The position numbers were made by a program, and so were the translations under genes. The notes below the pieces were generated by a model, which worked only from the letters and a program-made list of their open reading frames with translations, was not told where the DNA came from and searched no databases. From positions 59,728 through 123,727 of the forward strand of contig JAMPEU010000007.1 in the NCBI GenBank assembly GCA_023664865.1: a stretch of DNA of 64,000 nt, written 5' to 3'. Shown piece after piece: positions 44,141 to 53,013 of the stretch (the stretch's first letter is position 1; every line of letters starts with the position of its first letter). The stretch is from Butyrivibrio sp. GTDB taxonomy: Bacteria; Bacillota; Clostridia; Lachnospirales; Lachnospiraceae.

Positions 44141-44169
44141 AGTATATGTATAATTCGGCAAAAAGTCAA
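44141..44169 (-). promoter_or_regulatory. Promoter of the repeat RNA
   Basis: Minus strand TTGACT (44164-44169) and TATACT (44141-44146), 17-bp spacer. Confidence 0.82.
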
Positions 44170-44220
44170 TTAAAATAATTTCCAATATTTTGTGCATTGC
44201 ACAGCTTCTGTCTTTACATT

Positions 44221-44625
44221 TCATTCAGGACAACATTCTATCAGCGCATTATAAAAAAGCGGATATTCTTTATGCAGTTTTATCGGAATGCCTTTCACAT
44301 CAAGAAAGCAATGCTCTGAACCCGCCACGCATACCGTATCCCCTTTGCTGTTTTTCATAATATATTTTAGCTTTAATTTCACTCCCTTAAATTCCACGAC
44401 GCTCACTTCTATGTCAACAGTATCCATAAACGTCGTCGGCTTCATATATTTACATTCGACTGACACCACAGGGGAAATAATCCCCTCTTCTTCCAGTTTG
44501 GCATAACTCCAGCCGATTTGTGAAAGAAAGTCGATTCTGGCTTCTTCCATCCAGCGGATATAGTTTGAGTGATGCGTAATTCCCATTTTATCTGTTTCAT
44601 AATACTGTACAATATGACGATACAT
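44221..44625 (-). CDS. Acyl-CoA thioesterase (4HBT hot-dog fold)
   Basis: 134 residues of the YbgC/FadM type. The N-terminal QYYETDKMGITHHSNYIRWM contains the catalytic-type Asp (the family motif is 'v.y.dTD..G..hhs.Y'), followed by EEARIDFLSQIG. It should hydrolyse short or medium acyl-CoA or acyl-ACP esters. The start follows AAGGAG. A 37-bp palindrome sits in the leader directly upstream. Confidence 0.92.
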   Translation of the reverse strand: MYRHIVQYYETDKMGITHHSNYIRWMEEARIDFLSQIGWSYAKLEEEGIISPVVSVECKYMKPTTFMDTVDIEVSVVEFKGVKLKLKYIMKNSKGDTVCVAGSEHCFLDVKGIPIKLHKEYPLFYNALIECCPE

Positions 44626-44636
44626 TTTATCTCCTT

Positions 44637-44673
44637 GTTACTGTTCACAGCCATATATGGCATGAATAGTAAC
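44637..44673. promoter_or_regulatory. Palindrome in the leader of the thioesterase gene
   Basis: GTTACT...TTCA...GCCATATATGGC...TGAA...AGTAAC: near-complete dyad symmetry over 37 bp, adjacent to the ribosome binding site. Could be a repressor site or a leader hairpin. Confidence 0.5.
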
Positions 44674-44801
44674 ATCTCCTTAGCAATTTTAACCCATTCT
44701 GCTTAAAAATTATACGCTTCCTTATAAATATATGATATAATAACCGCAAAGGAAAATCAAGCGACGCGAATCGGCATTTGTTTTAGAAAGGCAAAATACC
44801 C

Positions 44802-45332
44802 ATGAAGAAAAATATACCAGCTATTTTAATATGTATTATTATGATTTTAGAAATAACAGGTTGCGGCGCTTCTGAAAAAAGGACGGTCAACCCTGTCTAT
44901 GCGGACGCGCAGGACACGATTGCCTTTCTGATTGACGCCATAGACAGAAAAGACGCCGATGCAATTAAAGACATGTTTTCTCCTTACGCCGTAAGTAAAA
45001 TCGATAATTTTGATGAAAAAGTAGAGCGCTTCATAGACGAATTTCCGGGCTGGAATGAGGATTATGAATTAAGCGATACATTTCAGCGCTGGTCGAACCA
45101 CGGAAAAATAACAAATATCCTGACGCCGTCTTATGACTTTATTATAGACGATAAAATATACCGCATGCGCATTATTTATTATAAAGAATCTGATGAAGAT
45201 GAAAGCAAACTGGGCTGGTATTCGTTACAGATATGGGAGCGGTATAATGACAGCTATACAGACGGTTGTTATATGCACGGCGTAGATGATGAGCCGGATA
45301 TTCTGCTCTGGGATTATCTAAAAGATGAATGA
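44802..45332 (+). CDS. Lipoprotein with a DUF5104-like domain
   Basis: 176 residues: a lipoprotein signal peptide with lipobox LEITGC (Cys about 22), then a compact domain starting with DTIAFLIDAIDRKDADAIKDMF, the 'll.al..kD...lk.lFs' opening of DUF5104/NTF2-like lipoproteins. Displayed on the outer membrane face; role unknown. An extended -10 TGATATAAT lies at 44733-44741 and AAAGGC precedes the ATG. Confidence 0.8.
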   Translation: MKKNIPAILICIIMILEITGCGASEKRTVNPVYADAQDTIAFLIDAIDRKDADAIKDMFSPYAVSKIDNFDEKVERFIDEFPGWNEDYELSDTFQRWSNHGKITNILTPSYDFIIDDKIYRMRIIYYKESDEDESKLGWYSLQIWERYNDSYTDGCYMHGVDDEPDILLWDYLKDE

Positions 45333-45485
45333 AACAAATTAGCAAAAAAAATTGCCGCAAATTTACCGCAAGTTTGGAAAAAATATTGTTTTAATTTCCA
45401 AAATAACGTACAATAAATATAATAGGAATTATATATATTAATATTCATCTCATGATGTGGCTCATTTTGAAGGAAGGTATGACAA

Positions 45486-47261
45486 ATGGCGAATTTATAT
45501 AATATCACTGCTACTATTGATGAAAGGCTGCAGATTATCAGGGCTGATAAGACCTTTTATGAATACATAGGTTTTGAAAATTATGCGTCTCTTGCTGAAA
45601 ACATACACCCGGAAGATTTAGAGCCGCTAAAAAAAGCGCTTACACAGCTTGGTTTTGATAACTCCGACATGCTTGTAATTCGTTTGATGTCTGTAGATAA
45701 GCAGTATCACCATGTTTTGACCGAGTTTTCCAAATTTTCTCTTGAAGACGAGGAAAAGGATTTTATCGAAATCAAAATTTTGGATATAGATAGTCTTGCC
45801 CAAAATCTTGACTCTCTCTATGATGAAAACCATATTTGCGACGAATTTCTGGATATTTGGAAAGAATATCTTTTCTTATATGATAAAAAACGGGACTATT
45901 TTCAGATTTTTAACGGCGGGCGTTTAAACAGGATTTTCTCTTTCCGTGGAACTCTTGGCAAATTCCGCGAGGTCATGCTGGGAAAAGAACTCGTAAAAAA
46001 GGAACATATTCCTGACTTTAATGATTTATATGAAAATATTGCCAACGGAACCAAGAATTTTGAGCATAAACTGCTTTTTCTGGATAAATCCATAAATCCT
46101 GAACGTGATATTCATTTTATAAAAGGACGAACCATTTTGAACTCACATAATGAGCCTATTGTTATCGGCTGTATTCAATGTCTGGACAATTCCGGTTCCA
46201 TCAGAAGCGAATACCTGCACAGCGATTACGATAAAGACGTGACAACCGGACTTCTTACCAAAAAGACGATTATCGAGTATACGGAAAATCTTTTACATCG
46301 TAAGCCGAAACATAATATCAACATCTGTATATTGGATATTGATAATTTCAAACAGGTTAATGATACTTTGGGACATTTGGTAGGCGACGAAGTTCTTGCC
46401 ACCGTATCCGAAATCGTAAAAGAGACGGTTGCCGGCAATGGCCTGGTGGGCAGAATCGGCGGCGATGAAATATTTATCGTTCTGGAGGGCGTAAACTATC
46501 TTTCCGACCTGCGCGGAATCTTACGCAGCGTCAGAAACAATGTGGAATGGGCATATAAAGAACGTAAAGACGTGCCAAAAGTAACCTGCTCTATCGGTGC
46601 GTCAACTTATCCTACCGACGCGCTTAACTATGACGATTTATTTAGAATTGCCGATAAAATGCTCTACCGCGCTAAACATAAGGGCAAAAACCGTTATATT
46701 ATTTATGAGCAGGCTGTCCACGGAGATGTGCTTTCTGAAAACGCTCCGGTAAGTCTGCCCGTAAATCCCGGACAAAAAAAGAACAAACAGCAGCTTGTCC
46801 TAAAAATGCTGGAATATCTGACGCATCAAACAGGGACTCCTTTTAATATGATACTAAGGGACATCGGCAGCGCCTTTGATTTAGATGAGATTTACCTGTT
46901 CTATGGCGACGTGCAAAAACTTACGATGGAAAACTACTGGAACATAGCCGGACAGGAGGCTCCTGCTGAATCCTCTGTTGATTACGTGAATGAAGAAAAC
47001 TTTGCCCATCTATATAATGAGCATGGAATTGCCGTAATCGATAAAGTTGACGTGATAAAGCAGATGTGTCCGCAGACCTATAATTATTTGGCAAAGCATG
47101 ATGTAAAAGTGGCATTGATTTACAAGATGGGATTAAAGAGCCATGAAGGGTATATTGCTTACTATAAGAAAAGCGAAACATCGCGTCAATGGCCTGAAGG
47201 CGATATCGCTAACCTGACATATATAAGCAAGATTATTGAACTTATCTTTAACGATAAATAA
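45486..47261 (+). CDS. GGDEF-domain diguanylate cyclase with PAS-like and C-terminal sensor domains
   Basis: 591 residues, no membrane segment. Two PAS-like segments (about 5-100 and 120-240), a GGDEF domain (about 250-415) with ILDIDNFKQVNDTLGH and the active-site loop RIG-G325-G-D-E-I329 (GGDEI variant of GGDEF/GGEEF), and a C-terminal GAF-like domain (about 430-590). It should make cyclic di-GMP if active, since the catalytic Gly-Gly-Asp-Glu is present. Strong ribosome binding site AAGGAAGG. The product could tie into the nearby chemotaxis proteins. Confidence 0.9.
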   Translation: MANLYNITATIDERLQIIRADKTFYEYIGFENYASLAENIHPEDLEPLKKALTQLGFDNSDMLVIRLMSVDKQYHHVLTEFSKFSLEDEEKDFIEIKILDIDSLAQNLDSLYDENHICDEFLDIWKEYLFLYDKKRDYFQIFNGGRLNRIFSFRGTLGKFREVMLGKELVKKEHIPDFNDLYENIANGTKNFEHKLLFLDKSINPERDIHFIKGRTILNSHNEPIVIGCIQCLDNSGSIRSEYLHSDYDKDVTTGLLTKKTIIEYTENLLHRKPKHNINICILDIDNFKQVNDTLGHLVGDEVLATVSEIVKETVAGNGLVGRIGGDEIFIVLEGVNYLSDLRGILRSVRNNVEWAYKERKDVPKVTCSIGASTYPTDALNYDDLFRIADKMLYRAKHKGKNRYIIYEQAVHGDVLSENAPVSLPVNPGQKKNKQQLVLKMLEYLTHQTGTPFNMILRDIGSAFDLDEIYLFYGDVQKLTMENYWNIAGQEAPAESSVDYVNEENFAHLYNEHGIAVIDKVDVIKQMCPQTYNYLAKHDVKVALIYKMGLKSHEGYIAYYKKSETSRQWPEGDIANLTYISKIIELIFNDK

Positions 47262-47332
47262 ATATCATAGATATACGGCAGTATATAGGCACTGTCCACA
47301 AGCTGAAAACTAAATTATGGAGGTAACCTGAA

Positions 47333-47740
47333 TTGGAGAAAAAAGATATGCAGAATGCAAACGAAAACCCCGGTAATGTCGATTGGAATGATGGAAAAGT
47401 ACATTCCGTCACTCAAAAGTACAAAATCGACGATAAGGAAAATTGGCATAAAAATGCGGCTTATGATATCATGCCAAACCGCGGCGCAAATAACGAAATC
47501 AGGGATAATCTATATGTAAAGGGCACGCAGACCGGCGTTCATTATACGACAAACGACCCCAAAAAGACAATTCCCGTATTTATTGTGGTTTGCGTGCTTT
47601 TCGTTGTGATAGGGCTCATTATTATGCGCTTTAACGCTACCTTTGGAATTGTATTTTTAGTCTTATCTTTAACATGGGTTATCAGCAGCATCATAAGGAG
47701 CATACAGAAACGGAAAGAATCCCCTAAGTCGGACGAATAA
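47333..47740 (+). CDS. Small membrane protein of unknown function
   Basis: 135 residues: a soluble N-terminal half (about 1-75) and two adjacent transmembrane segments (about 80-100, PVFIVVCVLFVVIGLIIM; about 102-120) with a basic C-terminus (QKRKESPK). Start could be the TTG at 47333, which has GGAGGT at 8-nt spacing, or the ATG at 47348 with GGAG. No recognised family. It ends 10 bp before the end of the convergent methyltransferase gene. Confidence 0.75.
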   Translation: MEKKDMQNANENPGNVDWNDGKVHSVTQKYKIDDKENWHKNAAYDIMPNRGANNEIRDNLYVKGTQTGVHYTTNDPKKTIPVFIVVCVLFVVIGLIIMRFNATFGIVFLVLSLTWVISSIIRSIQKRKESPKSDE

Positions 47741-47750
47741 AATTAGCGTT

Positions 47751-48854
47751 TTACAGCTCCAACACTTTTTCTACTAATTTTGCAAGGAAATAAGCAATCT
47801 TCGGCGGTACGGCATTCCCTATTGTCTTGCAAACAGTTGTCTTGTTGCCATAGAATACAAAATCATCCGGAAAGCTTTGTATTCTAGCCGCCTCTCTTGG
47901 AGATAGGGTCCTGTTCTGCGTCGGATGAATAAATCTGCCGCCGGCAGGCGTATCGAACCTTGTAGTTATCGTAGGCGCCTGCTCGTCCCAGCGCAACCTT
48001 CCGTATGAGCCGCTATGGACAGAATTTATCCTTTCTTCAAGCGCCGTAAAATTCTCGCCGCCACTAATCCGGCTCATCCTATCTATAGCAATATCCGAAT
48101 GCCTCGTCTGCGTATGGTTTGAAATTGTATCACCTGCACTCGCCAAATATTTCTGATACTCGCTCTGCGGCTTCGGATTAGCAATTATTCCATCGGCTGT
48201 CGTACTTGGCAGATTACCAATAGCATCCTGAATAGTTACTATATCAAAATATGACGGCATCTCCTTTTTAATTTCTTCCCGTGTCTGCAGCCATAATTCC
48301 TCGATATTAATATTGTCGCACATTGTGCCAATAATAATCATTCTCTCTCTTTTTTGCGGTATTCCAAACTCTATTGCCCTAACCAATTTATGATGCAAAT
48401 GGTATGGCTTTCCATCTAATAACTCGGGGTCTTGGAAAATATTATGGATTTCTTCAAAAATCTTTCCGCCCTGCATCGTCACAATGCCTTTTACATTTTC
48501 CATCACGAACACTTTAGGTCTGACGGTCTTTACCACCTTAAAATAATGCTTAAACAAATAATTTCTGGGGTCGTCAATAAACCCGCGCCGTATCCTGGCT
48601 CCTGCCATTGAAAAGCCCTGGCACGGCGGACCCCCTATAATGACGTCAGCATCATGCTTGCTAAAAATGCCTGAATGGTCTATATTTCTGATATCATCAA
48701 CAATAACCTCAGTTTCCAGATGATTCAGCTTATATGTATTTGCAATCTTTTCATCATATTCTACAGCCTTTTCAACGCAATAGCCGGATTGCATAAATCC
48801 TAGTGATAATCCGCCGCATCCGGCAAATAAATCAATTACCTTCTTCTGTTTCAT
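47751..48854 (-). CDS. DNA (cytosine-5)-methyltransferase
   Basis: 367 residues with the ordered C5-methylase motifs: I (DLFAGCGGLSLGF), IV with the catalytic Cys (GGPPCQGFS), VI (VMENVKGI), VIII (QKRERMIIIG), target recognition region, IX (PREAARIQSFPDDF) and X (IGNAVPP). No restriction endonuclease, specificity subunit or Vsr gene is adjacent (upstream is a HAD phosphatase, downstream a small membrane protein), so it looks like a solitary methyltransferase. The recognised sequence cannot be read from the protein. Confidence 0.94.
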   Translation of the reverse strand: MKQKKVIDLFAGCGGLSLGFMQSGYCVEKAVEYDEKIANTYKLNHLETEVIVDDIRNIDHSGIFSKHDADVIIGGPPCQGFSMAGARIRRGFIDDPRNYLFKHYFKVVKTVRPKVFVMENVKGIVTMQGGKIFEEIHNIFQDPELLDGKPYHLHHKLVRAIEFGIPQKRERMIIIGTMCDNINIEELWLQTREEIKKEMPSYFDIVTIQDAIGNLPSTTADGIIANPKPQSEYQKYLASAGDTISNHTQTRHSDIAIDRMSRISGGENFTALEERINSVHSGSYGRLRWDEQAPTITTRFDTPAGGRFIHPTQNRTLSPREAARIQSFPDDFVFYGNKTTVCKTIGNAVPPKIAYFLAKLVEKVLEL

Positions 48855-49023
48855 ATTTATTCCCTGTCTTCATATTTATATCAAGCAGTTTTGCTTAAAA
48901 CATCATCGGTTAGAGCTTATTATTTCAGTCGCAAAGTGCCTTATCATATATTTTATCACGCCCTACTGCTTTTTGTCTATGGCTGTAATTGACTCAATAT
49001 ATATACGAAAATTCTCCTCTCTG

Positions 49024-49052
49024 TTGAGGAAAAGGCATAGTTGTTGTATAAT
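49024..49052 (+). promoter_or_regulatory. Promoter of the HAD phosphatase gene
   Basis: TTGAGG and TATAAT with a 17-bp spacer, about 100 bp before the chosen start. Apart from this, the 300-bp gap 48855-49154 shows nothing. Confidence 0.7.
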
Positions 49053-49154
49053 AAGCTTGTCCAGTCATGGCTTAATAAGGACATTGCATTGATAGTTGAA
49101 GATGATAAGGAAAATGTTTTATTAGACATAATATACAGCGGAAGGTGCTTAGAA

Positions 49155-49808
49155 ATGTTAAAAGCCATTATTTTTGATTTTGACTATACGTTAGGCGATT
49201 CAACAAACGGCATTGTCTTAAGCGTCAATTATGCTTTAGAGAAACTTAAGCGCGGCGCAAAAGATACGGAAGAAATAAGGAAAACCATCGGCTTGTCATT
49301 AAAAGATACCTTTTGGACCTTGACTAAGACCGATAATATGGACGAGGCAGAACAGTTTGCCAAATATTTTATTGAAAAAGCCGACATTGTGATGGTAGAA
49401 AATACGCAGTTGTATGACGGTGTAAAAGAAGTTCTTTCCGATTTAAGGACAAAAGGATTTAAAATCGGGATTGTAACCACCAAGTTCCGCTACAGGATTG
49501 AAAAAATATTGGATAAGTTTAATGCTCTTGATTTGGTTGACATAATTATAGGCGCGGACGATGTGAAAACGGAAAAGCCCGCTCCTGACGGTCTGCTTCA
49601 AGTCATTGACAGGCTTAAGTTAAGTAAGGAAGATATTCTTTATGTCGGAGACAACCTTGTAGACGCCAAAACCGCAGAAAATGCACAGGTAAATTTTGCC
49701 GGCGTATTAACGGGGACGACGACAAGGGACGAATTTGCATTGCATCGGAATGTTTTCATAGGCGAGCATGTAAAAGAGGTTTATGATTTTATTATGAAGA
49801 AAGCTTGA
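49155..49808 (+). CDS. HAD-family hydrolase (phosphoglycolate phosphatase-like)
   Basis: 217 residues with the haloacid dehalogenase motifs: DFDYTLGDS (nucleophile Asp, DxDxT variant with Y in place of G), IVTTKFR (motif II), K in EKPAPDG, and VGDNLVDAKTAENA (motif IV), where many relatives have GD.xxD. A small helical cap lies between. It dephosphorylates a small phospho-compound, unspecified. Start at the ATG after GGAAGGTGC, not the in-frame 49041 ATG, which overlaps the -10 region. Confidence 0.88.
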   Translation: MLKAIIFDFDYTLGDSTNGIVLSVNYALEKLKRGAKDTEEIRKTIGLSLKDTFWTLTKTDNMDEAEQFAKYFIEKADIVMVENTQLYDGVKEVLSDLRTKGFKIGIVTTKFRYRIEKILDKFNALDLVDIIIGADDVKTEKPAPDGLLQVIDRLKLSKEDILYVGDNLVDAKTAENAQVNFAGVLTGTTTRDEFALHRNVFIGEHVKEVYDFIMKKA

Positions 49809-49811
49809 AAG

Positions 49812-49845
49812 AACGGCATATGTTTCCACACATGCCGTCCTTTTT
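49812..49845 (+). terminator. Terminator after the HAD gene
   Basis: ACGGCAT/ATGCCGT with a 12-nt loop, then CCTTTTT, six bases after the stop codon; it sits between convergent genes. Confidence 0.82.
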
Positions 49846-49851
49846 CTGTGC

Positions 49852-51288
49852 CTATTGGTTATTATTAGGGAGAGTAATGCCAAGCGTCTTACAGCCATCG
49901 TCAATTACTTTAAGCAGTTCGTCGTCTGTCAGCACAGTTACCCGTCCGCTTTCGTACTCTGCGTCCACCCATGTCTTCACATAGGCAACCAGCTCGGACG
50001 ACTTCTCAATCTTATCCGCATCGGCAAGCTTAAAATATGTATTAATCCAGTGGGCGATGCCCGCAAGCCCGGAAGTATTGGAAACCGCGCACAGCACAGG
50101 CCTGTGCAGGAATTTCTCGGTATCAAAGATATTGTAGATTTCCTCGTTTTTCAAAAGACCGTCCGCATGGATGCCCGCCCTTGTGATATTAAAATTCTTA
50201 CCGACAAACGGCGTACGCGGCGGAATCTGATATCCTATTTCCTTTTCATAATATTCCGCAAGCTCCGTAATGACAGTGGTATCCATGCCGTTTAAAGTTC
50301 CCCTTAACTGCGCGTACTCAAAGACCATTGCCTCAAGCGGCGTATTGCCGGTACGTTCCCCGATGCCAAACAGCGAGGTATTGACACCCGCGCAGCCGTA
50401 AAGCCATGCCGTTGTGGAGTTCGTGACTGCTTTGTAGAAGTCGTTATGTCCATGCCATTCAATCCACTCATGCGGCACTCCGGCGTGTGTATGAATCGCG
50501 TAGATAATTCCCTGCACGCTTCTGGGGATAACCGCGCCGGGAAAGTTCACCCCATATCCCATCGTATCGCAGGCGCGTACTATAATCGGCAGTTTATACT
50601 GCTCCGACAGCTTCATAAGCTCCTGACAGAACGGCACGACATAGCCGTATATATCCGCCCTTGTGATATCTTCCAGATGGCAGCGCACGCTAATTCCTTC
50701 GTCAAGGCATTCCTTTACCACGGAAAGATAATGCTCCATCGCCTGCCGCCTTGTCATTTTCAGCTTTAAGAAAATATGGTAGTCCGAGCAGCTTACGAGA
50801 ATACCGGTCTGCTTCATGCCTATTTCTTTTACAAGCTTAAAATCTTCCTTGCTTGCCCGAATCCATGAAGTGACTTCCGGAAACTTATAGCCGCGCTCCA
50901 TACATTTATATACCGCGTCCCTGTCCTTCTTGCTGTATAAGAAAAACTCACTCTGCCGTATCATTCCGTTAGGGCCGCCGAGCTTGTGCAGATAATCATA
51001 GATTGTCACAATCTGTTCCGTGCTGTACGGCGCTCTTGACTGCTGCCCGTCGCGGAAAGTCGTATCCGTAATCCAGATTTCCTTAGGCATATTATGCGGA
51101 ACCACCCTGTCGTTGAAAGGTATCTTAGGTATCTCATCATATGGGAACATGTTCCTAAACGCATTCGGCTTTTTAACGTCCTGAAGCTGGTACATATGCT
51201 CTTCGATTTCCAGAAGGTTGTTTTTCTCGTTCATTGTGACCGGACGATTTTCAAAATATTCGGCATTTTTTTCCACTGTATTCTCCAT
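49852..51288 (-). CDS. Re-citrate synthase / homocitrate synthase-family enzyme
   Basis: 478 residues of the HMGL-like (DRE-TIM) family, with TDTTFRDGQQSRAPYS (metal and general base), RCHLEDITRAD, CDTMGYG and EWHGHNDFYKA. Compared with 2-isopropylmalate synthase it lacks the C-terminal leucine-binding domain and has the 'GGPNGMIRQSEFFLYSKKDR' stretch characteristic of the clade containing the Clostridium kluyveri Re-citrate synthase. It likely condenses oxaloacetate with acetyl-CoA to give citrate for glutamate synthesis in an anaerobe lacking Si-citrate synthase. Homocitrate synthase is the alternative. No leu or citrate pathway genes adjoin it. Confidence 0.8.
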   Translation of the reverse strand: MENTVEKNAEYFENRPVTMNEKNNLLEIEEHMYQLQDVKKPNAFRNMFPYDEIPKIPFNDRVVPHNMPKEIWITDTTFRDGQQSRAPYSTEQIVTIYDYLHKLGGPNGMIRQSEFFLYSKKDRDAVYKCMERGYKFPEVTSWIRASKEDFKLVKEIGMKQTGILVSCSDYHIFLKLKMTRRQAMEHYLSVVKECLDEGISVRCHLEDITRADIYGYVVPFCQELMKLSEQYKLPIIVRACDTMGYGVNFPGAVIPRSVQGIIYAIHTHAGVPHEWIEWHGHNDFYKAVTNSTTAWLYGCAGVNTSLFGIGERTGNTPLEAMVFEYAQLRGTLNGMDTTVITELAEYYEKEIGYQIPPRTPFVGKNFNITRAGIHADGLLKNEEIYNIFDTEKFLHRPVLCAVSNTSGLAGIAHWINTYFKLADADKIEKSSELVAYVKTWVDAEYESGRVTVLTDDELLKVIDDGCKTLGITLPNNNQ

Positions 51289-51360
51289 TTTCGTGTTTTT
51301 CTCCCTTGTTTTTCCTGACTTTGCATTTTCGTATTATTGTATACGATTATGCAGCGCGTG

Positions 51361-52398
51361 TCAATGCCTTATGATAATCTCCTGCCATCTTTTATCATTC
51401 TTTAGAAATCCGAACTCTTCTTCATTGGCGAAACCTTCCCGCAATTTCTCCCTGAGCCCTTTTTTAAACTCCTCACTCGTTTCTTTAAATTCCATATGTT
51501 CATAGAGCATAGAGTTCCTAAAAGCGTCAATCTCTTCCACGGCAGAGAGTATTTTTTCCATAATCTCAATTACGGCGTCTGCGTCTTTTTCCTTAACGAC
51601 GCTCTCGAGCCGAGAGGAAATCTCATGATATGCCCCCATCTCGAAGCATCTTGCAAGCTCCTCCTGCTTATCAAGCAGCATACGCGCCCTTTCTGCATCA
51701 TCGCTCTTAAGCGCAAGCGTATACATTCCATGAAGTTCCATGCTCACCCTGCCATAGTCTGCAAAAAGCAGTTCTTCGTATGCCCTATACGCCTCTTTAA
51801 TCCTTCCGGTTTCGCTGTATATCTGCGCCTGCTTTCTTTTTCTTTCGGGATTTTGTATGGATAAATATTCCAAATATTCTTCCGCTTTATCATACTGCTC
51901 TTTTCTCATGAAAAAGCCAATCAGCGAGTCGGCAGCCCTTATGCGCAAAGCCTCGTCATTGCTGTTTAAAACGCGGCTATATAATGAGCATAAATACTCA
52001 TCGTAGTCCGCCGCGCCGGGAATCTCCTGCACTATACGCTGCCCGTCCAAAAATGCGGCAATATTGAGCGTAAGCGTTTCGCAATTAGGATACTGCTCCA
52101 GCTTTTTCTTCGCCCAGGCAAAAACCTCAGCATACGTTTTCTCTTTAGCCATTGCATCCGCCTCACGGATAATCCCGGTTACTTCGTCCATTGTCAGCTC
52201 TTCCTGAAACGACAAAAGCGTATCCAGCGAAATCTCAAGCAACCTCGCAATCGGCGCTAAGAGCGTGATATCCGGCAGGGAATTTTCATTCTCCCATTTA
52301 TTAACCGCCGGAGCCGTCACCCCCAGACGCAGCGCCATCTCCTCCTGTGTCATGTTCCTGATTTTCCTATATTTCCTAATCACTTTTCCTATTGACAT
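51361..52398 (-). CDS. XRE-family regulator with TPR-like helical repeats
   Basis: 345 residues: a helix-turn-helix (about 5-62, NMTQEEMALRLGVTAPAVNKW) followed by alpha-helical repeats (about 95-345, TPR-like, with DKAEEYLEYLSIQNPERKRK). This layout matches cytosolic sensor-regulators widely duplicated in Lachnospiraceae; no ligand can be named. The start follows GGAGGAAG. A subfamily B palindrome lies just upstream of its promoter region. Confidence 0.88.
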   Translation of the reverse strand: MSIGKVIRKYRKIRNMTQEEMALRLGVTAPAVNKWENENSLPDITLLAPIARLLEISLDTLLSFQEELTMDEVTGIIREADAMAKEKTYAEVFAWAKKKLEQYPNCETLTLNIAAFLDGQRIVQEIPGAADYDEYLCSLYSRVLNSNDEALRIRAADSLIGFFMRKEQYDKAEEYLEYLSIQNPERKRKQAQIYSETGRIKEAYRAYEELLFADYGRVSMELHGMYTLALKSDDAERARMLLDKQEELARCFEMGAYHEISSRLESVVKEKDADAVIEIMEKILSAVEEIDAFRNSMLYEHMEFKETSEEFKKGLREKLREGFANEEEFGFLKNDKRWQEIIIRH

Positions 52399-52432
52399 AC
52401 TAAACTTCCTCCTCTTTTATTATATTGCCAGA

Positions 52433-52630
52433 CAATTGCGAAACTCACAACTTTATGAATAAGATTGTGCAAAGTATACAATCACTCGAAGGTGCTGTGC
52501 CGCCGTCGGTACTTAGCGAGGTACTTTCGAGCTTAGTACCGCTACTGGCGGCAATGCAGCGAAAGCGTGCCTTCGATGGATTGTATACTTTGTACAATCC
52601 GTACATAAACCTGAACAGTTTCGCAATTGC
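52433..52630 (+). repeat. Family 1 long palindromic element, copy 6 (subfamily B, uninterrupted)
   Basis: 198 bp, about 85-90% identical to copy 4 but without the 27-bp nested hairpin. Outer arms CAATTGCGAAACT/AGTTTCGCAATTG, inner TTGTGCAAAGTATACAATCA against complement, second stem TGCCGCC/GGCGGCA (perfect), apical GGTACTTAGCGAGG core, unpaired AGCGAAAGCGTGCC. It occupies the first part of the 858-bp gap 52399-53256. Confidence 0.9.
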
Positions 52631-52779
52631 CTAATTTTCATCGCATCGGCCTCTGCTGTTACAATCATATCAAACGTAAAGGAAATCAACAACTGACGCA
52701 TAGTTATATATTTCAGAGCAAAAATTAACTGCCGTTCATGTTTTTTAACTTAACATGCAGCAGTTTGCCATGATAATAT

Positions 52780-52979
52780 ACATGAGAAAGCGGATATCAA
52801 TCTTGCGATTAATATCCGCCTCTAAACTATATTGTCCATTGGCCCATACCTCCGTTTTTTACTTTCGTACTCCTTCTGTTCTCATTTGAATGAGTTAGTT
52901 TGAATTTTCCAATCTGAATCATTCGTTCTGCTTTATCTTAAGTACCTCACTCTTTAGTACCTTATTGAGGTTGGTTGGT
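52780..52979 (-). ncRNA. Putative small RNA, short copy of a two-member family
   Basis: About 200 nt from the promoter at 52986 to the hairpin GCGGATATTAATC/GATTGATATCCGC (52790-52819). The 3' part, CGGAGGTATGGGCCAATGG followed by ACAATATAGTTTAGAGG, differs from the copy at 22515 at only a few transition positions. The 5' part is unrelated. A 32-codon ORF (from ATG about 52923) spans it, but substitutions between copies are not biased to third positions, so RNA conservation is more likely. Confidence 0.6.
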
Positions 52980-52985
52980 AATTTT

Positions 52986-53013
52986 ATTATAGCATGTGGT
53001 TTTTATTTGTCAA
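52986..53013 (-). promoter_or_regulatory. Promoter of the short putative small RNA, with A-tract upstream region
   Basis: Minus strand TTGACA (53008-53013), 16-bp spacer, TATAAT (52986-52991). The hexamers, the ACAAAT start of the spacer and the CACATGC next to the -10 match the promoter at 22897; both have A-tract-rich upstream DNA (53014-53095 here). Confidence 0.82.

Noticed and set aside
52820-52923. 32-codon peptide gene in the short small RNA
   Set aside because: The paralogous locus lacks a matching start, and substitutions between copies fall at all codon positions.
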